DNA from: Sphingobacterium detergens
GTDB taxonomy: Bacteria > Bacteroidota > Bacteroidia > Sphingobacteriales > Sphingobacteriaceae
Length of the DNA stretch: 64,000 nucleotides
Reading direction: 5' to 3'
NCBI RefSeq assembly: GCF_003610355.1
Contig: NZ_RAPY01000008.1
Coordinates: 186,001-250,000 of the forward strand
The notes below the pieces were generated by a model, which saw only the letters and a list, made by a program, of their open reading frames with translations, did no database searches and was not told the DNA's origin. The first letter of the stretch is position 1. The number at the start of each line of letters is the position of its first letter. This document shows, piece after piece, positions 10,450 through 17,662 of the stretch. The position numbers and the translations under genes were made by a program.

Positions 10450-11337
10450 CTATTTTGAATAGCTATCTTTTACAAAAGAAGCCTTTTTCAGGTAGTCGAT
10501 ACTTTGCTCAAGGCCTGTGTAAATATCATTGCGTGTATCTTCCAGTTCAACGAACAAATATTTCAGTCCACCTGTTTTAGCATTGTTAAAGATCGCATCA
10601 AATCCAACCATTCCACTTTGACCGATTTCACGGTGGTCTTTGATATGTAAAGCTTTAAATCTGCCTGCGTACTTGTTAAAATAATCCACAGGGCTTACAT
10701 CTCCGATTACTGCCCAGTAAACATCCATTTCAAAAAATACATTTTCAGGATTGGTATGCTCCAACATGTAATCGAACATCACTTTATCCTCTACCTTTTT
10801 AAATTCGTGTGCATGGTTGTGGTATCCATACAATATTCCCTGTTGGCGACATTTTGCACCCACAGCATCCAAATAGCGGCATTGCGTTTCAAGATCTTTG
10901 AGCGTCTTAGGCACATCCATCCAAGGAGTTACAATGTATTTCATACCGGCAGCTTTGTGGGCAGCGATACATTCATCCCACCATTTTAGGGATTCGGAGA
11001 AATCTCCAGATGCAAGTTCCTGTGCAGACAATGTTTTTGTCGCATGGGACGACAATACCTTCATTCCTGTTTTTTCCACTTTGGCTTTAAATTCCTGTGG
11101 GCTCAGGTTGTACAGTTTACCATCTTTATAACCAGCAGCTTCCACCCCAGTATAACCAAGCGCAGCGATCTTTTGTAGAATTTGATCGAAATTCGGGTTC
11201 TTGCTGATTTCTTCACGTACAGAGTATAACTGTAGACCAATTTCTTTTTTTGCGGCTTTTTGTTGCGCAAAAGTCGGATTGATGGCCAATAGCATACAGC
11301 CAGCCATTAAAGATCCGATGAGTGTTCTTCTTTTCAT
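10450..11337 (-). CDS. Exported sugar phosphate isomerase/epimerase-like TIM-barrel protein
   Basis: 295 residues. The N-terminus MKRRTLIGSLMAGCMLLA ending FAQQ is a signal peptide, with twin Arg that could be Tat-directed. The mature part is an AP_endonuc_2 / xylose-isomerase-like barrel: IGLQLYSVREEI, ALGYTGVEAAG, YGYHNHAHEF, FFEMDVYWA, ALHIKDH and FVELEDT match the metal- and substrate-binding strand ends of the family. Such periplasmic members are common in Bacteroidota; the substrate is usually unknown. It stands alone between two intergenic gaps. Confidence 0.85.
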   Translation of the reverse strand: MKRRTLIGSLMAGCMLLAINPTFAQQKAAKKEIGLQLYSVREEISKNPNFDQILQKIAALGYTGVEAAGYKDGKLYNLSPQEFKAKVEKTGMKVLSSHATKTLSAQELASGDFSESLKWWDECIAAHKAAGMKYIVTPWMDVPKTLKDLETQCRYLDAVGAKCRQQGILYGYHNHAHEFKKVEDKVMFDYMLEHTNPENVFFEMDVYWAVIGDVSPVDYFNKYAGRFKALHIKDHREIGQSGMVGFDAIFNNAKTGGLKYLFVELEDTRNDIYTGLEQSIDYLKKASFVKDSYSK

Positions 11338-11596
11338 GAGTTTTATTTATTCTATAGACCTATCCAACACGAAAGCTATCATAAACATCAGTTTACGGGT
11401 TGTTTAGGTTTATTCGTGTTAAGTGCAGCTGCAATGTATGCAAATCCGTTAAAAAACACAACGTTTTGGTTTTTTATTTATTCACATCCTCACGTTTTTG
11501 AAGGTTAGCAGCAGTCTTCTTTCAACTCGAAAATCGAACATTTTAAACGATTTGCAGCTCAAACTTGTTCTATTGGTAGAGACAACAAAAAAAAAG

Positions 11597-11779
11597 ATGG
11601 AAAATCAATTCAACACCCCAGAGCATAGCAATGAGAAGCAGGAGGAAAAATTACCTCCGATAGCCGTTGAAGAAAAAGATGATGCACCTGCCGGTCGCAA
11701 TATCAAACGAACGATTATTATTGCCGTTTGTGTGCTGATTGTATTTTATTTGATCTATTATTTTATGAGTTCACATTAA
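11597..11779 (+). CDS. Small membrane protein
   Basis: 60 residues from ATG 11597, preceded by an AAAAAAAAG stretch; an upstream in-frame start at 11498 would add a sequence with no protein-like features. The protein has an acidic, charged N-terminal half and one C-terminal transmembrane helix (IIIAVCVLIVFYLIYYF) ending MSSH. Orientation is probably N-in. No family recognised. It is convergent with the dead Cas12f-like gene and separated from it by a strong hairpin, so it probably is not part of that system. Confidence 0.6.
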   Translation: MENQFNTPEHSNEKQEEKLPPIAVEEKDDAPAGRNIKRTIIIAVCVLIVFYLIYYFMSSH

Positions 11780-11830
11780 ATATGGAGCAGTCCATTGGTC
11801 ATGAAATAAACAGCTATCCAATTAGAATAC

Positions 11831-11866
11831 TTCAGTTTTATCAGTCTCCGGGCTGATAAAACTGAA
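11831..11866. terminator. Bidirectional terminator hairpin
   Basis: A perfect 14-bp stem (TTCAGTTTTATCAG / CTGATAAAACTGAA) with an 8-base loop lies between the small membrane protein gene and the 3' end of the Cas12f-like gene. It is placed to end transcription from both sides. It also marks the end of the minus-strand CRISPR/sigma transcription unit. Confidence 0.75.
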
Positions 11867-11870
11867 ACAA

Positions 11871-12965
11871 TTATTCAACAATAACGTTAATTCCCACCAT
11901 TTTAGCTTTGTATTTAATCTTTTCGATGAGGCCATAATAGCTCCAGTTGCGCAATAAAAATTCATCGTCTTTGGCCAATTCCTCTTTATTCGATTGATTG
12001 ACTAATAAAAGTGTTCCGGCTTGCGTTTTGACACATAGTTCAATCAATCGCCGGCTATATAAGTGGAGTTTACTGTCCACATAATTTTTCTCTTTATCGT
12101 TATAATGTTCCAGGCTTTTCATTTTCCGTTTTCTTCCACGTCCTCCTTTATTGAAAGCTGAGGCCTTTTGCAAGCTATGGCGGGCGGCCTGAATAGCCAT
12201 CCGTCGGTAGAGGAACTCCTCTTTGTTCCCGATCTGAAAGGACTCTTTACCTACGATAACCGAGATGGGGTGTTCAATTGCCAGTGAAGCTTCTGCGATT
12301 ACATGTTCTTTCAGTTCTTGGATTTTCTTTGGAAGTTCGAGCGCCAGCAGCAGGAATATTTTGCCTTTAACAATCTTAATTGCGCTGCTACAGACTTTAA
12401 TTTGCCCCACCAATGCCCGTTGCAGCAGTACCCTTTTATCCGATCGGTCTTTGCCGAGGTAAGTTCGAAACGGTATTTTGAATAGTGTGAATCTAAAATC
12501 TCTATTATTCTCATCTTTGCTGAAATTAACCTGTTTACCCGAAAAAGGGATCGGCATATCTTTTTTATAGTTGCGGAGAGATTTCTCCCCTTTCCAATAG
12601 GCCAGGCGATCTGCCTGAAAATATTTTATTAAGGCAGTATTTATATGCGACAAGATATCCGTTGGAATCCGTCCTTTGAAGTAAGCGGATAGCAGGCGAT
12701 AGGTGGTATTCATGCGGGAAGTATTGAGTATCCCTGCCTCATCTTTGGCATGATCTGCCAATTTCACTTTGACATCCTCTTTCAGGTAGATCAGATCTTT
12801 TAGATTTTCCTGCACATATTGATGTGTGATGACCATATTGGCACCACGGAAAACGACATCCTGCCATTCAAAGAGTTGTTTAAAATATTCAGATCGTTTT
12901 TCCTTGTCATCGCAGTCCACGAATACCTGGATTTTGCGGGTCAATACCATTGTATCGGTAGCCAT
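11871..12965 (-). CDS. Catalytically dead, C-terminally truncated Cas12f-like protein
   Basis: 364 residues. The order of motifs matches Cas12f: MPIPFSGKQ and FKIPFRTYLGK in the wedge-like region, then IFLLLALELPK before the RuvC fold. RuvC-I, normally I-D-V/L-G-x-K, reads SVIVGKES, so the catalytic Asp is replaced by Ile or Val. The bridge-like helix with GGRGRKRK and a long helix follow. RuvC-II, normally x-M/I-E-N/D-L, reads LLLVNQ, so Glu is Val. LLRNWSYYGLIEKIKYKA and GINVIVE match the segment before the zinc finger, and the protein ends there: no CxxC target-nucleic-acid domain and no RuvC-III DxN. It should bind guide RNA and DNA but not cut (inference). It starts 17 bases after the sigma gene, so the two are probably co-transcribed. 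TnpB remains an alternative label, but the IPF motif block favours Cas12f. Confidence 0.85.
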   Translation of the reverse strand: MATDTMVLTRKIQVFVDCDDKEKRSEYFKQLFEWQDVVFRGANMVITHQYVQENLKDLIYLKEDVKVKLADHAKDEAGILNTSRMNTTYRLLSAYFKGRIPTDILSHINTALIKYFQADRLAYWKGEKSLRNYKKDMPIPFSGKQVNFSKDENNRDFRFTLFKIPFRTYLGKDRSDKRVLLQRALVGQIKVCSSAIKIVKGKIFLLLALELPKKIQELKEHVIAEASLAIEHPISVIVGKESFQIGNKEEFLYRRMAIQAARHSLQKASAFNKGGRGRKRKMKSLEHYNDKEKNYVDSKLHLYSRRLIELCVKTQAGTLLLVNQSNKEELAKDDEFLLRNWSYYGLIEKIKYKAKMVGINVIVE

Positions 12966-12982
12966 ATCTTTCGTTTATTTAG

Positions 12983-13795
12983 TTATGCTGTTTTCTTTGG
13001 GGTCTTAATTTTTGCATGCGCATTGATAAATAATTTCCGCACCTGTCCACCATCCAGTTGCAGCGCTTCGGAAATCTGATCAAATGAATACTGCAGTTCG
13101 TAGCGCATGCGGAATATCTCCGCTTCTTCGGCTGTCATTTCATTGTTTAATCTAAATTCAGCAGGTTTGGCTATCAACTGCATTTTTTCCTGGTTATTAA
13201 AGATGGAGCGGAGGAATTCGATGGTTTTCTCTACACGGAGGCAGACTTCATAATCCGATATTCCTCCCATGTGGTAAGCGATACGTTCGTAGTTAAAACT
13301 ATATTTAAGACAGAGTCGAATGAAGAGTTGCTGATCGTTGTTGAGGTTGGGCAGGATCAGGTTGAGCTGTTTTAATTGCTCTTTTTTCTCCAGTTCCAGT
13401 TGTTCGAGGTAGAGGATATCCACTTCGGGCTCTTCTTCGAGTTCATATCCCAGCAGAAACTCCTGATAATCTTCGATACCATCCAATCGGAGGAGGCTAC
13501 GGTGGAACCTATTGCGTGATTTTTGGAAGAAGGCGTTGATGGCGGATTTAACCTGAGATTTAAGGAATTCGAACAGTTCGGTTTCGGAATTGACATTTTC
13601 ACGGAATAGCCAGAGTCTGAGAAAGGCTTCCTGTGCAATACTTTCTCCGGTACATTCGTCATCTGTTGCACGGTGGGCACGAAAGCGGAAGTAGTCGTAG
13701 AATCTTTGGTAGAAGAATTTCAGTCCATTTTCATTGCCATTATGAAGGCATTGGAGCGCATTTTTCACGTCCTCATTACGTGTAAGAAGTTTCAT
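12983..13795 (-). CDS. ECF-type sigma factor associated with dead Cas12f, with two C-terminal HTH segments
   Basis: 270 residues, longer than the usual ECF sigma of about 190. Residues about 20-105 form sigma region 2 (LKFFYQRFYDYFRFRAHRAT, then SIAQEAFLRLWLFREN). A first region-4-like HTH follows a LNNDQQLFIRLCLKYS helix at about 165-210. A second similar HTH occupies about 225-265 (TAEEAEIFRMRYELQYSFDQ, then ISEALQLDGGQVRKLFI). The tail is Lys-rich. The gene lies between array 1 and the dead Cas12f gene on the same strand. I infer that it is recruited by the guide complex to direct RNA polymerase; a role in autoregulating the array is also possible. No anti-sigma gene is adjacent. Confidence 0.85.
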   Translation of the reverse strand: MKLLTRNEDVKNALQCLHNGNENGLKFFYQRFYDYFRFRAHRATDDECTGESIAQEAFLRLWLFRENVNSETELFEFLKSQVKSAINAFFQKSRNRFHRSLLRLDGIEDYQEFLLGYELEEEPEVDILYLEQLELEKKEQLKQLNLILPNLNNDQQLFIRLCLKYSFNYERIAYHMGGISDYEVCLRVEKTIEFLRSIFNNQEKMQLIAKPAEFRLNNEMTAEEAEIFRMRYELQYSFDQISEALQLDGGQVRKLFINAHAKIKTPKKTA

Positions 13796-13822
13796 AATTA
13801 GTTTATATAGTTAGTAAAAATC

Positions 13823-13879
13823 ACTTACCAGCGCCCCAGTAATTCTGGCGGATTTTTTGGGAACTGGAGCGAGGTAAGT
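13823..13879. repeat. Imperfect hairpin element upstream of the sigma gene
   Basis: Starts with ACTTACC and ends with GGTAAGT, with an internal GGCGGATT followed by GGGAACTGG. It is related in ends, core and length to the three tandem hairpins at 19265-19524. It sits 28 bases upstream of the sigma start codon, in its leader or promoter region, so it could be a dispersed repeat, a processing site or a regulatory structure. Confidence 0.6.
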
Positions 13880-13993
13880 TTATCGCATGGTATGGTAAAA
13901 GCTTATTGGTATTGAGAATGGGAAGGTTGCGAAGAAAATGTCTTTTATTTCTGCATTGAAATAACAAAGAAGTCCAAGCGAACTTCTAAGCTC

Positions 13994-14818
13994 GTTTTAG
14001 ATACCTTACATTTCATAGCATCTAACAACCATCTTTAATTAGTTACAAAGCAGTTGATAGTTATAGATACCCTACATTTCTTAGCATCTAACAGCTAATT
14101 ATTCATATGAAATCATTACGTGAGGTTGTAGATATCCTATATTTTGCAGCATCTAACAACGCACACCCAGAACGCTATAATTAATATCAGTTGTAGATAC
14201 CCTATATTCCGCAGCGCCTAACAGCGATTAAAAGAAGTGAATAATCCTGAATTTGGTTGCAGATACCCTGCATTTCGTAGTACCTAACAACTAAACCGTG
14301 CCACAGAGTTCCGACGCCCTCATTGTAGATACCCTACATTTCATAGCTTCTAACAACTGTAAAAACGTCCAAGCATTACATATGCGGGTTGCAGATACCC
14401 TACATTTCTTAACGTCTAACAACTGAACGAGCCCCTTTAAAATACGTAAGGGAGCTGTAGATACCCTACATTTCATAGCTTCTAACAACCAAATAGTACA
14501 GATAGTCCGATAGATTATTGTTGCAGATACCCTACGTTTCATAGCTTCTAACAACTGAAAGGATCTAAAAGCAATCTATGTTCATGTTGCAGATACCCTA
14601 TATTTTGTAGCACCTAACAATCTATATTTAAGCGATTAAATCACTGACTAGTTGTAGATACCCTACATTTTACAGTATCTGACAACTTGACTCCACTCCT
14701 TTTACGTACTGTGTATGTTGCAGATACCCCACATTTCGTAGCATCTAACACCGAACATACTGTGACCGCAAGATAGTTATATGTTGCAGATACCCCACAT
14801 TTCGTAGCATCTAACACC
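13994..14818 (-). CRISPR. CRISPR-like array 1, 13 degenerate 36-nt repeats
   Basis: Thirteen 36-nt repeats begin at 13994, 14060, 14125, 14190, 14256, 14322, 14388, 14454, 14520, 14586, 14651, 14717 and 14783, with twelve 29-30-nt spacers. Plus-strand copies run from GTTGYAGATACCC through TTTCATAG to CTAACAAC and pair end to end. Most copies differ from one another. Where a pair changes, the change usually keeps a G-U pair on the minus strand (for example GTTGC facing ACAAC), so I assign minus-strand transcription. The two repeats nearest the tracr-like element (14717 and 14783) are identical, as expected at a leader end. The minus-strand repeat ends in TATCTRCAAC, similar to known Cas12f repeats ending in GCAAC. 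Confidence 0.9.
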
Positions 14819-14825
14819 CTAGCTA

Positions 14826-14845
14826 ATCATATCTCACTATAAACC
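14826..14845 (-). promoter_or_regulatory. Conserved leader block of array 1
   Basis: A 20-nt block reading ATCATATCT-C-ACTATAAACC starts exactly 7 nt beyond the outermost repeat. A block differing at one position lies at the same 7-nt distance from array 2 (15832-15851). Flanking bases are not conserved. Fixed distance and conservation suggest a leader signal for spacer acquisition or transcription. Confidence 0.55.
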
Positions 14846-14870
14846 GAAATATAACACCAGCTTCTATTCA

Positions 14871-14968
14871 AAAATAATCCAGTTGTCAGGATACATAATA
14901 TCTTTATTAAATAAGGATATTTAGTGAGTCGCATTTGCGCTCACCCTATGGCATAACAAGATGCCTCA
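14871..14968 (-). ncRNA. tracrRNA-like structured element, copy 1
   Basis: About 98 nt, closely matched by copy 2 near 15.9 kb. Three hairpins can be drawn: AATATC/GATATT, GTGAG-CGC/GCG-CTCAC and GGCAT/ATGCC around AACAAG. In copy 2 the last stem is GGCTT/AAGCC, a two-sided compensatory change, which is direct evidence for an RNA structure. On the minus strand the element ends with CTGACAAC, which can pair (7 pairs plus one G-U) with GTTGTTAG at the start of the minus-strand repeat, like a tracrRNA anti-repeat. It lies just upstream of array 1 on that strand. The strand is inferred. Confidence 0.75.
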
Positions 14969-15082
14969 ATATAATTTTATTATTGATTTTGGAAAATATC
15001 GTTGGTATAGATCGGGTCAAATCGTAGTAAATTTACTGACTGTAACAGACCAGATCAAAAGAACGAAAAAGTGCCTTTAGTC

Positions 15083-15824
15083 GTTTATACCCTAGTTTTA
15101 TCGTCTTTTACAACAATGATCTTAAACAACTCGGCTCCGAGTAATTGTAAATACTTTACATTTCACTGTCCTTATACCACCTACTTATGAACAAGCAAAG
15201 ATGCTGTCATTGTTACCCCCCTACATTTCTTAGCATCTAACAACGTTTTGATCCACTTATCGCCTTGTTCCATTGTTGCAGATACCCTACATTTCTTAGG
15301 TTCTAACAGCTAATTATTCATATGAAATCATTACGTGAGGTTGTAGATATCCTATATTTTGCAGTACCTAACACCTGAGGAGGCTACCATTAAGATACAT
15401 GCAAGTTGTAGATACCCTAGATTTCATAGCATCTTACAACACGAAGAGGTCCAAAGCGCTTAGAGTTGTTAATACCCCACATTTCGTAGCACCTAGCAAT
15501 TTATTTATGAAATGGGATTCTGGCTTTAGGGTGCAGACACCCTATATTTTGTAGCAACTAACAACAATCGAGCTGAATGAACCAGATATTGCGATGTTGC
15601 AAATACCCTACATTTCATACCACCTAACAACAAGTTCAAAGCTATTGCAGAGAGCTAATTGGTTGCAGATACCCCAAATTCATAGCATCTAACAACTTAT
15701 TTGGTAAACGAGCCTCTTAAATGTTGCAGACACCCTACATTTCATAGCACCTTACAACGGACAAGATTTTTAAAATAATTGAAGCTATGTTGTAGATACC
15801 CAACATTTCTTAGCATCTAACAAC
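15083..15824 (-). CRISPR. CRISPR-like array 2, 12 degenerate repeats
   Basis: Repeats start at 15083 (32-nt relic), 15144 (37-nt relic), 15209, 15275, 15340, 15405, 15465, 15530, 15596, 15662 (35 nt), 15723 and 15789, with spacers of 24-30 nt. It uses the same repeat family as array 1 with more decay at the low-coordinate end, the distal end if the leader lies at the tracr side. The 29-nt spacer at 15311-15339 (TAATTATTCATATGAAATC...) is identical to array-1 spacer 14096-14124, and the following repeat is nearly identical too, showing duplication or exchange between the arrays. Confidence 0.88.
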
Positions 15825-15831
15825 CTCCACC

Positions 15832-15851
15832 ATCATATCTAACTATAAACC
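15832..15851 (-). promoter_or_regulatory. Conserved leader block of array 2
   Basis: Reads ATCATATCT-A-ACTATAAACC, 19 of 20 identical to the block next to array 1 and at the same 7-nt distance from the outermost repeat (ends 15824). Confidence 0.55.
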
Positions 15852-15870
15852 ATAGCCAAAACAGTAAACT

Positions 15871-15969
15871 AAAATAATCCAGTTGTTAGGACACATAATA
15901 TCTTTATTAAAAAAGGGTATTTAGTGAGTCGCCTTTTGCGCTCACCCTACGGCTTAACAAGAAGCCTCA
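15871..15969 (-). ncRNA. tracrRNA-like structured element, copy 2
   Basis: About 99 nt and the counterpart of the element at 14871. The minus-strand 3' part ends in CTAACAAC, fully complementary (8 bp) to the first eight bases of the minus-strand repeat. Stems GTGAG-CGC/GCG-CTCAC and GGCTT/AAGCC are kept, the latter by paired changes relative to copy 1. It lies upstream of array 2 on the minus strand, so each array has its own tracr-like element. Confidence 0.75.
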
Positions 15970-16622
15970 TGTCATAATCGAACCGATCATCAAGAATCTG
16001 ATCAGTCTATATTTTTAATCCTCCTTATTTCAATACCAATAAGTCAAAGAACGTTCACATTATTTACACAAAACAATATTGTAAATAATACATTATTTTT
16101 GCGCAAAATAAAACATAAACAAACTCAAAAACAGAGTCCATTTCAATCTTTCAAATAATTTACTTTTTTATTCATCCTATGCTTTAAGCAGCAGTAAAAG
16201 CCAATAATCGAGTTTATCAACATAGGGCATTAGAATAAGTCTATAAAATCGAATTCAATTTTATTCTGGAGACTTTACGATATTTTTATGATTTAGTTTT
16301 CTCATGTATTAGATTTTAATTACTCAACAACAATTATCTCTATTTAATAGAACATCGCTGTTATTCATATTTAGTTATCGGCTATCGTTAATACAAATAT
16401 AATTTTTTAAAATTATATACACAAATATATTTATTAAATTAAATACATTTTTTGCGCAAATATATTATCATAAATATTTATAATATAATACAAATAAGAC
16501 GAGATCCTATCCAAAAACAGATCTCAGACAGCCAAATTACCGCCAATCAAGTTTTGAAAATAAAAAAGAATAATTTTCAGAACCTATAAAATTGAGACCT
16601 ATTACTATTCAATAAATTGGTT
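15970..16622. other. AT-rich intergenic region upstream of the arrays
   Basis: About 650 bases with no convincing gene. It is very AT-rich and holds palindromic TTTTGCGCAAAA (near 16092) and TTTGCGCAAA (16451-16460) sites plus three TATATTTG boxes on the minus strand. It is likely to hold the promoter(s) for the minus-strand array transcript and possibly binding sites for a regulator or architectural protein. Confidence 0.5.
16394..16425 (-). promoter_or_regulatory. Candidate promoter for the array/sigma/dCas12f unit
   Basis: On the minus strand TTTG (16425-16422) and TATATTTG (16401-16394) are 20 bases apart, close to the Bacteroidota consensus TTTG-N19-TAnnTTTG. Two further TATATTTG boxes at 16422-16429 and 16457-16464 have no well-spaced partner. 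Transcription from here would reach tracr copy 2 after roughly 420 bases. Confidence 0.4.
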
Positions 16623-17363
16623 TTAACTCGGTTCCATGTCGTTCCCTACCCAAAAGATCTTATCCCGCAAAAATGGTAAATTCCAGTCTTCGCTATAGAT
16701 CTTATTCTCAAATTCTGCAGACCAGCCATCAGTAACAACATCTTTGTTCCCTTTTTCTTTCCGGATAACGATATATTTTCCGGTAATGAAATTGATAGAT
16801 TTTGTAATAAAGAAGGCGTCTTTCCGATAACTCAGATCATAGCCTATGATTTGAATCCTGCGGTTTTCGACATTAAATCGATATTTTATTCTTTCAACCA
16901 AATCTTTCCTCTCTCCAGATATATTCGGTACCGATTTCTGATCCGGATATTCAACTCTTATTTCAAGGATCTTATTGTTTATGAATTTAAAAAACGTCCA
17001 ATAATCGACCCCCTCCCTATTATATAAAACACTATTATTCAAAATATTTATATTGACCTCTCTTTTTATCGCGGATAAATTAGCTGAAAGAAAAGATTGG
17101 ACGATTTCATCTTCATTTTTTACGATTTTGAAATGATCAGGAATAGTATCATCATCAAACTTCGATGATAAGCTGCCTGCGATTTCCTCATCCTTTATTC
17201 TTTCTTCATCCGTTTCCATTTTTACATAACCGCTATCCTTTTGAACTTGTCTGTTTCCGGCTTCCAGTGTTTTTTGTGCTCCGTTCACCGTTATTTTTTG
17301 CGCGCTGTTTTCACAGGACTGTACGATAAAAACCAGGAACAGCAATAGGTATATGTTTTTCAT
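16623..17363 (-). CDS. Hypothetical lipoprotein
   Basis: 246 residues. The start MKNIYLLLFLVFIVQSC is a lipoprotein signal with Cys at residue 17. The mature part has a polar, acidic linker and then a mixed alpha/beta domain with WTFFKFINNKILEIRVEYP and FFITKSINFITGKYIVIRKE segments. I recognise no family. A purine-rich AGAAAGA precedes the ATG. It is transcribed toward the CRISPR region, but 650 bases of AT-rich sequence separate them, so a functional link is not indicated. Confidence 0.7.
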   Translation of the reverse strand: MKNIYLLLFLVFIVQSCENSAQKITVNGAQKTLEAGNRQVQKDSGYVKMETDEERIKDEEIAGSLSSKFDDDTIPDHFKIVKNEDEIVQSFLSANLSAIKREVNINILNNSVLYNREGVDYWTFFKFINNKILEIRVEYPDQKSVPNISGERKDLVERIKYRFNVENRRIQIIGYDLSYRKDAFFITKSINFITGKYIVIRKEKGNKDVVTDGWSAEFENKIYSEDWNLPFLRDKIFWVGNDMEPS

Positions 17364-17662
17364 TCTTTCTTCTATTGGTAGTTTATTAAATCGTATATCA
17401 ACTCATCAATATTTCTTATTTTTTGTATTCAAAACATAAATCCATCTTAAATCTAGTATTTTTCCTAGCATGTATAATGCTTAGTTTTATATTCGACAGC
17501 CCCTATTTATAATTCGTTTTAAAGGAATATTTATTCGATATATTGAAAAGCCTTTAACAGTTCAGCTATTTATAAACAAATGGAGACCTCGAATTTACGA
17601 ATATTACATGATGACGATTATACAATATAAAGCCCTAAATAAAAATTTTGTATTTTACTCCT

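Noticed and set aside
11871..12965. Reading the Cas12f-like gene as a TnpB of an IS200/IS605 element
   Set aside because: No TnpA, no element ends and no omega-RNA overlapping the 3' end; the motif block and adjacent arrays fit Cas12f better.
14291..14554. Minus-strand open frame of 87 residues with repeated LLEAMKCRVST segments
   Set aside because: It is the translation of four CRISPR repeats and their spacers; the repeating peptide is a by-product of the 66-base period, not a protein gene.
13994..15824. Type II (Cas9) or type VI array
   Set aside because: No Cas9 or Cas13 gene in the window. The only effector-like gene is the Cas12f-like one, and the anti-repeat geometry fits tracr 3' end pairing with the repeat 5' end.
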